Origin: Emydura subglobosa
Lineage: Eukaryota > Chordata > Testudines > Chelidae
DNA: 64,000 nt
Direction of reading: 5' to 3'
NCBI GenBank assembly: GCA_007922225.1
Contig: ML679961.1
Location: forward strand, 3,144,319 to 3,208,318
The stretch's first letter is position 1, and each line of letters begins with the position of its first letter. The notes below the pieces were generated by a model. That model worked only from the letters and a program-made list of their open reading frames with translations, had not been told where the DNA came from and did not search any database. The translations under genes were made by a program, and so were the position numbers. Positions 1-12,788 of the stretch are shown here, piece by piece.

Positions 1-2900
1 TCTTTGCTTTCTCTCCAAGTGCTATAAGCTGGGTGTCACCACTCAGCTCGTTCTAAGCAAGCGCATGTATTCTTAAAGTGAAAGCAGGACAGAGAAAGCA
101 TATCAAACAAAACGAGAACCTACATGTCGCCTTCTAGAAATCGTACGAGAGATCACCCCAACTCCAGCCATCGGCTCTGGTAGGGTTTAGTCTTTCCAAA
201 CTACAACAGGATTTCCTCGTGCTTGCAAATTCATCTGCCTTAGATCCAGAACCAGAACAGACACTGGGCTGACCTGCTGTTTCTTTTTACAGCTGGGACC
301 TTTGATCTTGACCAACTGTAGCAGGTAATCAGCAGACAATGCCTCAGGGCGTAGCTTCAAAAGTCTGGGGTTTATCATAACCAGAGCTGGGGCATTTGAA
401 TGAACCTCTCCCAAGGAATTCCCCAGGAAATCCAGTTACTGCTTATTCTCCCAAAAGTCCACACTTGTCTGACAATTTTCAATGTAGTCGTCTTGAAGTC
501 CCAGGTTTCACATCTATCACTTCTCCCCCAAAGAGGTTTTAAAAAATCCCAGCTCACAATCATACATAAGCCTAATGCAATAAACTCTTCCAAGCACATT
601 GCAGGAAATTCCCATATCTGTCGCTGTTACATTGTTCATAAAAGATCTGATCCTTCACCTCTTACTCACGTGAGTAACCTGTACCATGCCAATGGCCCAG
701 TGAAGTCAGTGGAACTATTGGCATGTGTGAAGGTTATGAAATAGCGCCCTGGGATGTGTTTTTCCCCATGAAATATCCCCAAGAGCTTTCCTACTACACC
801 TCTGCTCTGCTGCATGCATTGTTCCCTGTTCTGACCACGCAGCCAGACCCTGATGTGGGAACTTGGGAAAGACTTATCAGAACTGTGTGACCTAATGCAT
901 CCCTGCATTCACACCCCACACACTATCATAACAATCTTTGTGCAAAGATGCCTTGTGCGGTGTCATCTGAAAACTAACAACTTGCTGCTGGTCAGTTAAT
1001 ATCATGGTGAAATGCATGTAGCAACACTAAATGTAAAGATAGGAATTTCCTCTAAATGATGATGGTAGCACATGTTCAAAACCACATATCCCCAGCTAGG
1101 CAGGACAGGTCAAGCAGGTCTTAAAACAAAGGAATGTGTGTCTACCTCAATTTACATACAAGTTGTAAACATGGGCTTCATACAGCAAGAAGGGAAGACA
1201 GGAAAAAAGGAAAATCTGTGTTTCTGAAAATAGAGGTGAGAAGAAAACAGCGTGCATCCCCTTTCACTACCAGACACCATGTCTCCATACTCACAGCTGG
1301 AAAGAGCTTTATCTAGGGGTAACGCCCAGGAAAATGCATTTCAAAGGGGGACTGAACTATAAAAGTAAGGGGCTCAAACAGCCCGAGTCGTCACTCTCTA
1401 TCGCTCTCTCTCCTTTTCACCCAAGACAACAAAAGAAACAGCCTTTGGGAGCAGATCCTGGCCTCAGCGTCTGGTCAGCAATGTTACGGGGAACACGTGC
1501 TAGGGGCTTCACTTTAAACCAAGTCTAAGTTGTTAAGTTGGAAAGCATCTGATCTTTATTTCTCTTGTGGAAGCCAGAGTGTGGTTGTGTGTTGTGACAG
1601 GCTGCTGGGGTCAGAGTTGCTGGACCAGGGCTGTATACATGCAAGGTGTGCAAGGTGTGCAAGGTGCAAGGTATACATGCAAGTATGCAAGGTGTGACCT
1701 GCATGCTGTCTGGCTGTGTGTGAAGAGCCCAGGTTGGGTGTGTGAGGTACCCCGGGGTGCAGGGCAGAGGTGACACAGCCCCTGACAGGTCTGGGTTGCA
1801 CCCTGGATTGTCATAAAGTGTCATGAACATTTCAAGTCTTGTTATAATTAATTTCTCCTTGCTGGCCTGACCTCACGTTCCGAATCTCCCCTGAACTCAC
1901 CCAGGGGGCCCGGCTGTGAGCTGCGGGGAGCTGACATAGCTGCGCTGGCTTGAACGGAGCTACGTCAATTTGCACCAGCCCAGGATCGGACCCGTGGTTT
2001 CTCATAGCAAGTCCCCAGAGATGACTGACAACTTGATGAGGCTGCCGTGATGCAGATGAGATGGCACGCAGTGCTTCAGAAACGGAGCACTGGAAAGTGG
2101 CCAAGTACAGGGAGATAAGGGGATTTCGGGAGGAGTGGGGGCTGGGAAGCATAGAGAAAAGTGTTTCCATTACAGATGATGTAGATAGAAAGGAAACCTT
2201 TTCCCTATCTTCTAAATTAAAAGAGGAGCTAATCCCAACGACTGGCTCGAAAGAACCTTTCAAATGTCATGCGAGCGGTTTGACTGCAGTCCATGTGTCA
2301 GTCACGTTGTGTTAGACTAGCCAGAGCCCTAAATGTCATCAGCTATTAATACCAAAGTCCCTGCCTTAGCCAAGAGTACACTCTGTTAGTTACTAAAGCA
2401 GTTTAAAAAAACAACACACACAGCAGTCCGTCTACACATTTAGTCCTTCGTACTCCAAAGGGCTGCTCCCAAAGACATAGGGGCAGTGTCCGCGAGTTAA
2501 CCTGACAGGGGAAAGTCTTCTGCATGCAGACATTGAGAGGTTTGTGTAAATCTATATGCCCAAGGGACAATGAGAGTTGCTAATTTGGTACACCTCACAG
2601 AAGCACAGCGTGCTGACTCCGTAAAGGAGCCCCGGAGTGAGTGTAACTGTGACATAGGCCCAGGGCAGGAGCCCTATCATGTACAATACAGCACTGAAAG
2701 GCCGGCACTCACCTTAGCACAGACAGCCCACATGTAGGGCTTCTGTGGGGAGTAAGAGTCCAAATAAGCCTTGTGTGGGTCCGCTGCATGGGGTGGTGAA
2801 ATGACACTAGGCACTGATGCTGGAGTGACACAGAGCACATGGCCGCTGGTTCAAAGAGCAATGTGTCCTGCCTGCTTCAGCATCAAAACAAGAGTTTTTA
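1..2900. other. Anonymous noncoding DNA, left edge
   Basis: No recognisable gene or transposon. The open frames here are short (longest 143 codons, 1832-2263 minus, overlapped by an 84-codon plus frame) and show no family motif. The only structure seen is an impure tandem of a GTGTGCAAG-like unit at about 1636-1700, which also contains two copies of TATACATGCAAG. Ancient decayed repeats or a regulatory element cannot be excluded by eye. Confidence 0.5.
1636..1700. repeat. Short impure tandem repeat (GTGTGCAAG-type unit)
   Basis: Three to four copies of a unit close to AAGGTGTGC follow each other directly, flanked by two copies of TATACATGCAAG. The array is short and impure, as expected for a minisatellite seed. 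No function is inferred. Confidence 0.6.
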
Positions 2901-2924
2901 AATATATATAAAGGATAAATGGGA

Positions 2925-3562
2925 CGAGCCAGGACATTAGAGGCCTGTCCGTCTGACATCAATCCCAGGCAAGAAAATGGAGCAGCTGATATGGGGCTCG
3001 ATTAATAAAGAATGAAAGAAAGGTAATGCAATTCATGCAAATCAACATGGATTTATGAAAAATAGATCCTGTCAAATGAACTTGATATCTTTTTTGATGA
3101 GATTACGAAGTTAATTGATAAAGCGAATAGTGTAGATGTAATATACTCAGACTTCTGGAAGGCATTTGACTTGGTACCACACATCATTCTGATTCAAAAA
3201 CTAGAATATAAAATGAACACGGCACACATTAGATGGATTAAAAACCAATTAACTGATGGGTCTCAATATGTGATAGAAAACAGGGAATTGTCATCAAGCT
3301 GGTGTGTTTCCAGTGGAGTCCCACAAGGACTGGTTCTTGGCCTGACGCTATTTAACATGTTTATCATTGACCTACAAGAAAACATAAAATCAGCACTGAT
3401 AGTTCTGACACAAAAACTGGGGGAGTGGTAAACAATGAAGAGGACAGGTCACTGATTCAGCGCAATCTGGATCGATTGGTAAACTGGGCGCAAGCAAACA
3501 ATGTGTGTTTTAATATGTCTAACTGTAAAACGGATCCATTTAGGAATGACGAACATAGGCCA
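2925..3562 (+). mobile_element. Old CR1 LINE, reverse transcriptase part, sense
   Basis: The plus strand reads as a decayed CR1 ORF2 RT domain with frameshifts and stops. Recognisable pieces in order are a block like [10 protein letters not shown] near 2935, QHGF-x-KNRSC near 3045-3070, a degraded version of the first catalytic Asp block (KAFD) near 3160-3175, and SSGVPQGLVLGLTLFN near 3310-3355. The copy stops abruptly where an antisense CR1 begins (about 3563). Its 3' tail appears to resume at about 4608. It is clearly non-functional. That both sense parts belong to one insertion is inference from orientation and order. Confidence 0.8.
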
Positions 3563-4607
3563 TAGAATCATAGGGTTACAAGGGACCGCAAGGGTCAGCC
3601 AGTCTAACCCTGCGCCAAAAATCTAAACCACACAAGATGGATGGCTATTCAGCCTCCTTTTGAAAACCTCCGGTGAAGAAGTTTCTACAACCTCCCTCGG
3701 CAGTCTGGTCCATTGGCCTGCTGTTCTTATACTTAGGAAGTTTCTCCTGAGGTTTAATTTAAATCTGTTCTTCTGAGGTTTGAACCCATTGCCTCTTGTT
3801 CTGCCCTCTGTGGCAAAAGAGAACAACTTGTCTCCTTTTTTATAGCAGCCTTTCAAGTATCTGGAGACCACAATCACGTCCCCCCTTAATCTCCTTTTTT
3901 CCAAACTAAACATGCCCAGTTCCTTCAGCCTTTGCTCATATGGCCTGCATATTCCACCCCTTTGACCATCTTTGTCACTCACCTCTGGATCCTTTCCAGT
4001 TTCTCCACATCCTTTCTATACATCAGTGACCAAAACTGGACACAGTACTCCAGCTGAGGACGAACCAGCTCCAAACAGAGCGGTGCTATCTCCTCCCGTG
4101 ACTTGCACGCTAGGCCTTGGCTAATGCAACGTACAATTGCAGTTGATTGTTTTTGCTGATTCATGCTGAGGTTGTGATCCACCACAACTCCCAGACCCTT
4201 CTCAGCAGTGCTACTGACAAGCCAGTGATCCCCCATTCTGTATTTGTGCATTTCATTTTTCTTCCCTCAGGGGAGCATCTTACATCTGTCTTTGTTGAAT
4301 TTCTTTATGTTGTCTATAGCTCAGTTCTCCAATTTATCAAGAGCCCTCTGAATTTCAGCTGTAGCCTCCAAAGTGTTGGCAGCCCCCCTAAGTTTGTGTC
4401 ATCTGCAAACTTGATCGGTGTGCTCTCTATACGTACATCCAGGTCATTAATAGAGACGTTAATGAACACCAGACCCAGAACAGATCCCACTGGAACTCCA
4501 CTCGAGACCTCCCTCCAATCTGACATCATTCCATTAATGGCTACTCTTTCTTTGAGGGTGCTTAACCAATTATGTGTCCACTTAATGGTAGTTTTCTGTA
4601 GAAGTTG
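3563..4607 (-). mobile_element. CR1 LINE 3' part, antisense, inside older CR1
   Basis: The left edge has the typical antisense CR1 3' terminus (ATAGAATCATAGGG, then AAGGGACC). Read on the minus strand, ORF2 includes WREVSSGVP near 4510, an intact FADDTNLGG catalytic block near 4390-4415, and the conserved C-terminal part ([13 protein letters not shown] near 4030-4070; LERIQR near 3980). Frames are broken at about 3980 and 4255-4310, so the copy is dead but better preserved than the flanking sense CR1. The 5' end is truncated at about 4607, as is usual for CR1. Confidence 0.85.
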
Positions 4608-4855
4608 AAGCTAGACAAATTCAGACTGGAAATAAGGCCTAATTTTTTTAACAGCGAGAGTAATTAACCAGTGGAACAATTTACCAAGGTTTGTGGTGGT
4701 TCCTCCAGCACTGGCAAATCTTAAATCATGATTGGATGTTATTCTAAATGATCTGCCCTGGGGATTATTTTGGGGTATATATGGCCTGTGTTACACAGGA
4801 GGACAGATCACAATGGTCCCTTCAGGCCCTAGAATCGATGAATCTCTGATTCAAA
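4608..4855 (+). mobile_element. CR1 LINE 3' tail, sense
   Basis: The plus strand encodes a decayed CR1 ORF2 C-terminus (DKFRLEIRPNF near 4615, followed by a degraded PVEQF). It continues into the 3' UTR style GGACAGATCACAATGGTCCCTTC and an end with ATGAATCTCTGATTC. It is probably the distal part of the sense CR1 that starts near 2925. The segment between the two parts (over 150 codons of ORF2) is missing, so a deletion accompanied or followed the antisense insertion, or these are two separate insertions. Confidence 0.7.
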
Positions 4856-4859
4856 GAAA

Positions 4860-7800
4860 CATTCTTAAATCTACGTGAGAGGTGTAAGTGTTAATGGTTC
4901 ATATTGTATATTGAGGTAAATAGTGAGGATTCACCTGCCTTGACAGGAATCATCGAGCAGGACTGGTGGGGGCTCAATGAAGGAGGAGAAACCTCGGTGG
5001 ATGTCGCCCTTTCCTGCCATCACCATCTCTGTCTGTCTCTCGTATCCGCCATCATTCAAACCTGGCTGCTGTGCTGTGGCCTGCGGAGGGGCCACATTTT
5101 CAGCTGCAGAGGCAACAGCTGCTCCTGACAGATCCTGCATGGACCTGCACAAATTGCCACCCCAGCCTAGAAGGCGCCTAGCTTTACCCTGCACTGACAG
5201 TGACACAAGCAACGTTTTGAGTCAACCCTTTGGGTTGCAGGGAGCTAGAAAGTTGTTCCTTGGGAACCTGACCATTTATTTAAGACAGCACCTTGGCAAT
5301 CTAAAGCCAGCGAGCTCATTGGTTTAACGACACAGATTTCTCCCTGCACAGCCAGACTGGTGACGAGAAAGATAAGCCAGCGGAGAGGACTTACAGAGCT
5401 TTATTTTATGCAATGTCCTTATTGCAAAAGAAAGGAGAGCCACTTCACGTGATGTTTAAGAATTGCATTAGCAGCATGGTTTAATCACTCATACACATAA
5501 CCCATTTGGGGACGCCGTTAGCTGGCCCAGGCCACAGCACAACAGAAATAAGTCTGAACTGTTTTCTAGTTGAAATGTAAAGAATGAGGTATTGAGGTTT
5601 TATCATGAATACTGAACAGGTGAGATGGCCACTAGGGAAAACGCACCTGTGAATTGCCATTCTCTGTCTCTAACTGCCACCATTAATATTTGCTGTGTTC
5701 TTCACAGCTGTCAGAACACGCTGTCTTCTGCTTTGTTCCCACAGCCTGAACCCTCCTATCCCAGCTACCTAGCTTGAATGCTAAGTACTTGACTGGACAT
5801 ATTGTTCATCTTAGCAAAGGCAGAAGTATTTCAAATGCAAGAGTGATTCACATGAATTAGAGAAACGACTGCAAGACTCCAGTCTCTGCTCCCTCCCCAT
5901 GCTTACGTTTATATTTCTACTCAGATTAAGGGGATAGGGATGGCACAGATGTATTGTACAGTTCTTTATGAACAATACAATTCACCCAAAAAACACACCA
6001 CGCTGCCCTGAACCAGAACCAGGCTGAATGGCTTGCTCAGAACAGCCGAGGTTGCTCAGAGGAGAGGAGGAATGAAGGATTACTATAAACTGACGTATGA
6101 AAGCCAACAAGCAAGGGAGCCAATATTGGTTATGTTCTTCACATGCACGTTTACAGGCTGGGCACCCCAACGGTCTAGTTAAGCGTGTGATCCACGAGAA
6201 GCTCGCTGGTCTTTGTGAATCCATTCCAGCACTATTATCCCCATATTACAGATGAGGAAACTGAGACCGGGATGTTAAGTGGCCACACAGTAAGTGCGTC
6301 TACACTGCACTGGTGGGAGTGGCAGAGGGGGTCTGACTGCAGCACAGGTAGGCACAGCTAGCAGTGAAGCTGTGTCAGCTCAGGCGTCAGCATGGGCTGA
6401 ACAAGACACTCAGGACCCTTGGTTCTGCCCTGTGCTGCAATGGCAGGTCTAGGTACCACTTGTCCTGCAGCCTTTGCCAGTATGCCAACATACTTCACTG
6501 GGACGGCAGCGGGACACAGGCAGCGTTGCCAACGCTTGCAGTCTTATCTTGACTCTCCTGACATTTGATGGGTTTTTTTCTCCCCCCAAGCCCACGCTCC
6601 TGGAGCCAAGTGAGTCTGAGAAGCGCCACTTTCATTACAAAGAAAGTAACTTTTTAGCCCTGCTGGCTGCAGAGAAAAGCTTGAAAACATGAACTGCTGG
6701 TGGCTGCAGGCACAGAAACCGGCAGACAAAAGGCAAGCGAAGCTGTATTCTGTTCTAAAACCTTGTGACTTTTAAATCAGCGTCGGGGGCCTCACTTTTG
6801 AAGGCTTGGGCTTGGCAGTCCTGTGAAGGTCTCTTTCCTGGGTGAGCATCACCCCAGCGACGTGTTACCACTTGCTATCCCTGCCTCAGTTTCCCCATCT
6901 CTCCTGTGCGGAGGGAACAGCCAGTTGCCATCCCCCTCAACACAAAAGGCAGGGGGTGGGCAGCCTGCCATGCCAGAAGGCAGAGCAGGGATATGGCAGC
7001 TGCCCCCCTTCCCTCTAGAGGTAGCGAGGGGCCTTCAGAGCTTCCAAGCTGACTCCCTTTGCGCAAAGCAGCTGTTGTTGCAGTGACCCCGGCTGGGTGC
7101 TGGAAGCCAGGGGCCAAGCTGCGTACCCTGTGCGAGGGCTCTGGCTGAGGGCCTGTGGACAGCTGGGGCGAGCCACTGGTGTAAAATGGCAGCAGCCTGG
7201 GACTGTTCTAATCCCCAGTGCAAAGCAGCGTAGAGTGCCCCACTCTGCAGCAAGATCCAACACTGCCCCTGCTCCATCCCTGCCCCTGCCCTGGTGACAC
7301 GTGGGCCCCTCCCTCGCACCTTGCCCTGCCCTGCCCTTTTGTCCCAGATTATTGCCTGCTTCCTTCCTCCAAACTGCACCATTCCTCTTAATTTCCCTGC
7401 TGCTCTCGTGGGAAGGAAGACAGAGACCAGCCCATCAACAGTTCTGTTATTTAGTGGCTACACGCTGGGAAGAGGGGTTGTTCCAAGTTTAAATGGGGAG
7501 GTTCTCGCCTACCAGGAGCATATTTAACAATAACAGACACAACAACATCCGCCCACCCCATCCCTACCTGGTCATTAGAACCGGGTCCCAGGAGCTGTGA
7601 AGTGAGGGAATCTGCAATAAGATCCCCACTCTCTGCAAACGGAGAAGATGGGACTCCTTCGTCAGCGGAACGGTTTCTTCCACACCGCCGCTGATCATTC
7701 TCCAGTGGGTCACCATTGCCATCAGCTTTGCCTCGGCTGACAAAGACACGCCAGTTGGAACTTCATGCAACTAGTCAGAAAAAATGAAGACATCTCTTCT

Positions 7801-9325
7801 CAGCAACGGAGCTGCTAACGTGACTGTCTAACCCTCTCTCTTCGCAGGACATTCCCAGGGACCTGTCCTGCCATGCGTTAAACTGACATTCTGCTCGTGT
7901 TTTCATTCTGGGCTAGTAGCAGACAGGACAGGACCACAGCGATGTAACCACATGGACCATGGAGAGGCTCCACATGGGACTAAGCTAGTAGGAGAAGGGT
8001 AATCGCTACAGAGGAGAGACACAGTGTTCCCTCTCAGATATCAAACGGGGACGACAAGGGAACAAGACGTGGCAGTCCCAGATTCACGTGTTTTCCTCAC
8101 TGCTCAGGCATCATTCGGCCTGAGAGACGGCAGTCCCGCTAATGCGGATATTATATTTCAAAGGTGAAATGGCCCTTTTAGCACATACAAAGACCTGCTA
8201 AAAAATGGATCTATTTTATGGGCTCTGGAGCCTTTTGCTTTACAGGACTGGTTCAAACCCACTCCAGGCTGTTGGCTGATCAGGACGCTGTGTGAAATAA
8301 ATGTCTGGGACCAGTCAATTTCGTGCTGGATATCACCAGATCACAGAAGTCCCTCCGGCCTGCAGCAGAAGGGCATTCAGAGAGTGGAGAGTTGGCTAAG
8401 CAGGAGATTGGCAGGATCAATCAAGTGATTGTCTTTCTGCACATTTCAGAAGAGGAAGGATAATATCTGGGTACAGAATAGATCTGCAGGAAACCTGCAT
8501 CCTGTTCTTGGCTCTGCCACAGACTTGCTGGCTCAGAAGGGTGAGAATATTCCCTCCGACGCTGCCTTTCTCTACTAGGCGTCTGTTATCACATCATATG
8601 CTGCCCCCTCGGCTCTGCCATGCCTGCTTCTCCCTCACCTGTCTTTGCCTGCTGCCACGTCACCTTTCCCCGTGGCATGCCTTCCTGAGCTCCATAGCAA
8701 CATTCCCGTCTCCTCAGGAGCCACTTCTAATCCGACACCCACAAGAAATTAACCAATGAATGGCTAATGCAGGGGCCCACTGGAACTGCGGATTTTATAA
8801 ACGCAGGTTAACGGTTCCCTGCACCCTTCGTTTGTTGCTTGCCATCTATGCCTGGGAGCTTTCTGAGGCCTGGCCAATGACTCATTAGGGGCTCTGGTGA
8901 ATTGGGGCCCACGAACTCGTGCTTATCTTTGTGCACACAGGCAGCCCACTAGACGGTAATGCCACCACTTGTGTGCTTAAGTGCTTTGCTGAATTGTGGT
9001 GCGTGTGTCTGGACAGCGTCTAGAATACTGTGGATAACGCACGGGTCTAGTGCCTAGGATCCCTGGTGGAAAGGAGCGACTGCTGTGGAAGATACAGCTG
9101 GTATTCCCTGGCAGCCTTAGGGGAGAAATCAAGGGTTGAATAGGCGCGGAGACTCAGATACCTGTCCCCTCCCTCCAAGTAGCCACTCCACAGCAGGCAT
9201 GGGGCAAAACAGCCCAGCGCTGTGGAGGGTAATCCAGGGCCATCGCTGCTCCATACTGGTCTTGTTGTTTGACTAGACAGCCATCGCACACCAGAACTAA
9301 CAGTCCCTTTAAAAGACTTTTAGAC
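4860..9325. other. Mostly anonymous noncoding DNA
   Basis: No gene recognised. Open frames are at most 116 codons and overlap each other in several frames without family motifs. A MIR fragment lies at 6231-6294 (own entry). A second, weaker MIR-like phrase (CCTCAGTTTCCCCATCT) lies at about 6883-6899. The rest is unique-looking or too decayed to name. Confidence 0.5.
6231..6294 (-). mobile_element. MIR SINE fragment
   Basis: The plus strand shows the reverse complement of the classic MIR core (ATTATCCCCATATTACAG, then GATGAGGAAACTGAG and TTAAGTGGCCACACAG). MIRs are ancient tRNA-derived SINEs shared by mammals and other amniotes, so this fits an amniote genome and says little about function. 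Only the conserved middle is visible. Confidence 0.8.
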
Positions 9326-9900
9326 CAGGGGTGTCCAACCTTCTATAGCATGAGGGGCCACACTGCAACTTCTTTCTCACTCAGGGGACCCGTGAGCACA
9401 TTTCAGATGAGGACTGCTGCTGCTGCTCCAGCCGGCCGGCATGGGATTGCAGGGGAGCGGGGCGACTACAGGTGCCCACTTTTATTTTTGCCAGTGGTGG
9501 GCACTGGTTGGGGAGGGGAGGACACGTAACTGGCCACGTGACTCACGTGTCTTGCAGCATGCATTCCTGTCACCCCTGGCCGCCGTGCTCTCCCCACTCC
9601 CTGCCCTACTTATGGGAGGGGGGTGGCACTGTCCTTCTCCCGCGGAGCCCCCCCGGCACATCTGGCTGCCCTCCTTGGCAGCTGGGAGCGTGGGTAGAGA
9701 ACCACTTCCAACCCTGGCCCCTCTTGGCCACTGCTCTGCAGCACGGCAGCTGCCTATCGGGGCATAGCTTGGGGGAGGCGGCTTCCCTTCTCTGAGCCGG
9801 GCTGGCTGCCAGACTGGTTCCCAAGTGAACCAGCTAAGAGGAGGGACCACAGAGACAGTGGCGTTTACAAGCACTCTGGGACTCTCACGCCAGCCCTAAG
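9326..9900. mobile_element. Possible non-autonomous hAT-like element (one terminus seen)
   Basis: The phrase CAGGGGTGTCCAACCTTCTA followed by GAGGGGCCACA matches the kind of terminus common on vertebrate hAT (Charlie-like) non-autonomous elements. The following few hundred bases are GC-rich, with overlapping open frames of 86-130 codons on both strands that look compositional. I could not find the matching inverted terminus or an 8-bp duplication, so the right limit is a guess from the composition change near 9900. Confidence 0.4.
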
Positions 9901-11816
9901 CCTGCAATGCTGTCATCTTTTTTTTTTTATTAACAAAGATGAGAATTCAAACCTTTTCCCTGCAGATTAGAATATATTAAACTCTGATGAGCATTCCCTG
10001 TTAAGGGATTTCACAACCGTTTCATCTCACTTGTTTTCACAGCAGTCCTGATAAGCCCCTTGAAGAATGTGAAAAAAAGTACTTTAGTTTTTTCCTACCT
10101 GGTTATGAGCCCAAAATGAATGTTTACAAGTAAATTCAAATCAACTAAGAGCCAACTGAGAAAAATCATATTTAAATGTAATCATTATGGTCACTAGCAC
10201 TTACAATTGATCATGGCAGAATCAGGACCTACGTGCTTAATAATGCTCCTGCTGCTAAAATCAAGATTTTGGCAGGAGAGGGCTTGGGGGAGGACGAAAG
10301 TATTTGAAGCAAAAGCCGCAAACACATGCATCTACACACATGCAATCGAAGCATGTATCAGTATTTAAAAACTGAAATCTGCGGCTAAAAGATGCTAAAA
10401 GGAAAATACAAGTCGCTTAAATGTAACTTAAGGCATCTCTGTGAGAAACTCTCTTCTGAAAGACTTAGCTCACACAGAAAAGTGTCTGTCATACCTATCT
10501 TCTGCTATTAAAACTGTCCCTTTAAAAGCAATGTGCTACACATATTGAACACTGGCGCGATCAGCCCCAAGACTTTCTCCTGTTAGACGAGTAATTTTCA
10601 GAGAGTATTGCTTGAGTGAAGAAAATTAAGCTGTGACTCACTTTGAGAGCAGGGCTGGAAACTTATTTCTTAAAAGGCTTACGTTCCGAGGGGTCACAAC
10701 GAGCAGATTGAGGTTTGTAACGTGTAGCAAAGTGGAAATCGTATTTTGATAGACTTTTCACAGCCCAACTGCCACACTGCGATGTGGATAAGGGAAGAGA
10801 GGCCTGACGCATTAAAAAGTGGAGCCTGAATGTATCTATCCCAATAAACTGTGTGTTGGGCGATTCCTTTCCCCTCCAGGGAAAGGGGCAACCAGCCCAT
10901 TCACACCCCACTTTAAAGGTCATCAAAGGCACCGTTCCCATATTCCAATGGGGCTGGAGAGGAGAACGAACTCAGAGGCAATTGCCTCATCTCCATCCAG
11001 CCTGTTTCCATCTCAGGGGGGAGAGGGCTAGTGGTTTCATAGCAACAATTCCCTTTGGAGTGAAATTCAGCCTTGGCATCACTGCAGAACCCACACATCC
11101 GGCTCATAGGGACGGACGTCCCCCTTGGGCAATGCAGCTAGTGTCACAGTTTCAGGGTAACTGCACCTGTATCCGCCCTCCACATCCACTCCGTCTCCAA
11201 CCACCACCTGTCTCTGGGCAGGGAGCCTTGCCTCACTCCCTTCTGACCAGGGCTTTTTAAGGTTGCAGATCGCCCTGCCTTACGCTGCGATATCCCCAGC
11301 AAGCCCATCCGTCCAACGGGCAGCGTCTGTGCTTTGCTTTCTCTCCAAGGGCTATGAACAGTGGATTGCCAGCAGTTACCAGTCACCACCCAGCTCCCGC
11401 TGTGCAAAAAAGACCTTTCGTCTGAAGGTAAAACCCTTACAAAGAAAACGTAGCAGACATTCCGAAAAGCACAACGCTCGCCAGAGGTCGTCCCTCAGTC
11501 CTATGGGGCCAAAGTCTTTCCCACCCCTCCACAGGGGTGTCTCGCCCCCACCTCCTCGTGGGACAGCCCTGGCTGTTTGCTGGGTCAGCAAGAAGACCCT
11601 GAATAAATTTAAAACCAGCTTTTTTATATCCAAATCCTGGTCTTGGTCTGTTGATTTCTGGAAAAAAAAACAAACCCCACCACAGTTGGAGCCAATCTAT
11701 GCTGACGTCCCCAGGGAGTGGTAGCTCTCTGGAGCAGTTTGTAAGTTAAGTGGTTCACCTTAATCATGTCCTGCTTTTAGTTCCTGGTGGAGCGGTGGCA
11801 ACCCTCCCCCTCTGAA

Positions 11817-11871
<55 letters not shown>

Positions 11872-12300
11872 CGGAATGCAATATGGTCCCCAAAGGTATT
11901 GCAATATCTGTCACATATAGGGCCTTCCTCAGATTGGCACCGCTCAGCCTTTTACTTCCCGCCCAGGACCCAGCAGAAGTACATGCAACTCGGTGGGTGA
12001 GTGGAAGGGGAGGGTTTCCCAGCTCTTCTTTTCCACACACTAGGCTGCCACCTCTTCCCCATGGTGTCCATCTCCAATCTCCCATTCTCCAGCCAGTCTT
12101 ATTTGACTAGAGTCCAAAATACTGCAGCGTAAGTGTCCTGATCTTCTGTAACAAATGCCCACTTCCACACCAGTGCTCCTGCATCATCCACTAGTCCTTC
12201 GTACCCGACCTGAACGGCCAAACCATTTCTTTCCAACTGTGTTAGCATAACCCACTGTCACATGCATGTCACATCCCCCTCGGACTTGTACCCAGAGTGG
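9901..12300. other. Anonymous noncoding DNA with microsatellite
   Basis: Starts with a T-rich run at about 9919 and AT-rich sequence to about 10660. The rest has no recognisable gene; the longest frame (153 codons, 11263-11724 plus) has no family motif and overlaps minus frames of similar length. The (CT)n(CA)n repeat is listed separately. Confidence 0.5.
11817..11869. repeat. (CT)n(CA)n compound microsatellite
   Basis: A run of CT dinucleotides to 11838 passes directly into a pure CA run to about 11869. It makes two spurious low-complexity reading frames on opposite strands. Confidence 0.95.
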
Positions 12301-12342
12301 ACACAAGTCTGCGATAGCCGCCAGCTAGAGGATTTAGTCCTT

Positions 12343-12405
12343 TAATGCAGGTAGCTCAGAGCGGTTTTAGCTTTGGAGGTCTTGGGTTCAATCTCCGCGA
12401 CAAAC
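12343..12405 (+). mobile_element. tRNA-like SINE head with A and B boxes
   Basis: TAGCTCAGAGCGG (about 12350-12362) fits a Pol III A box, and GGTTCAATCTC (about 12388-12398) fits a B box, at close to tRNA spacing. There is no clean acceptor stem, so this is a tRNA-derived SINE remnant rather than a tRNA gene. It lies just past the 3' limit of the Gypsy relic. The body and tail of the SINE are not delimited. Confidence 0.5.
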
Positions 12406-12560
12406 CAAACGGTGACAGTCGTTACATTAGCGGCCAACTGTGACCCTGTAGTCTAGCCAAGTCAGCCTAGCCATACATCACACACGAGTCCTGAAGGCAG
12501 CAATGCAAGGGCTGTCTGCTGGAGGTGTTGTTATTCAAAGTTCTTCGCAGAGCTAACAGA

Positions 12561-12788
12561 TCAACCCAGCACAATGTTCACATGCAAATGCTTTGTGTCC
12601 CTGCTGTCCTGCCACCACATTGACCGGTTGGCCCATTCCCGGCATTTAGTTAATCCTTGATGGCCTTTATGGAGGTGCTTTAGGATTTCTCCGCTCCTTT
12701 CATTTGGAATTCCAGTGCAATTGCCTTTACTCATGAGTCCATCTGACTCCCTTTGTTGCCCACACACCACAAAGTAGTCTCTCATCAC
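12561..12788 (-). pseudogene. Gypsy integrase N-terminal zinc-binding fragment
   Basis: The minus strand reads DGLMSKGN then IPNERSGEILKHLHKGHQG and KCREWANRSMWW. This is the HHCC-type integrase leader (H-x3-H spacing in HLHKGH, then the R-x-WW signature). The fragment ends in a stop before the expected second Cys pair and catalytic core. About 600 nt separate it from the RT piece, a reasonable distance for RNase H. Confidence 0.75.

Noticed and set aside
9441..9874. Overlapping 107-130 codon frames on both strands
   Set aside because: GC-rich interior of a possible hAT-like element; compositional frames without motif.
11787..12085. Reading frames with SLSLSHTHTHTH or CVCVCVCERERE
   Set aside because: Translation of the CT/CA microsatellite.
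12343..12405. Functional tRNA gene
   Set aside because: A and B boxes are present but no acceptor stem or complete cloverleaf can be drawn.
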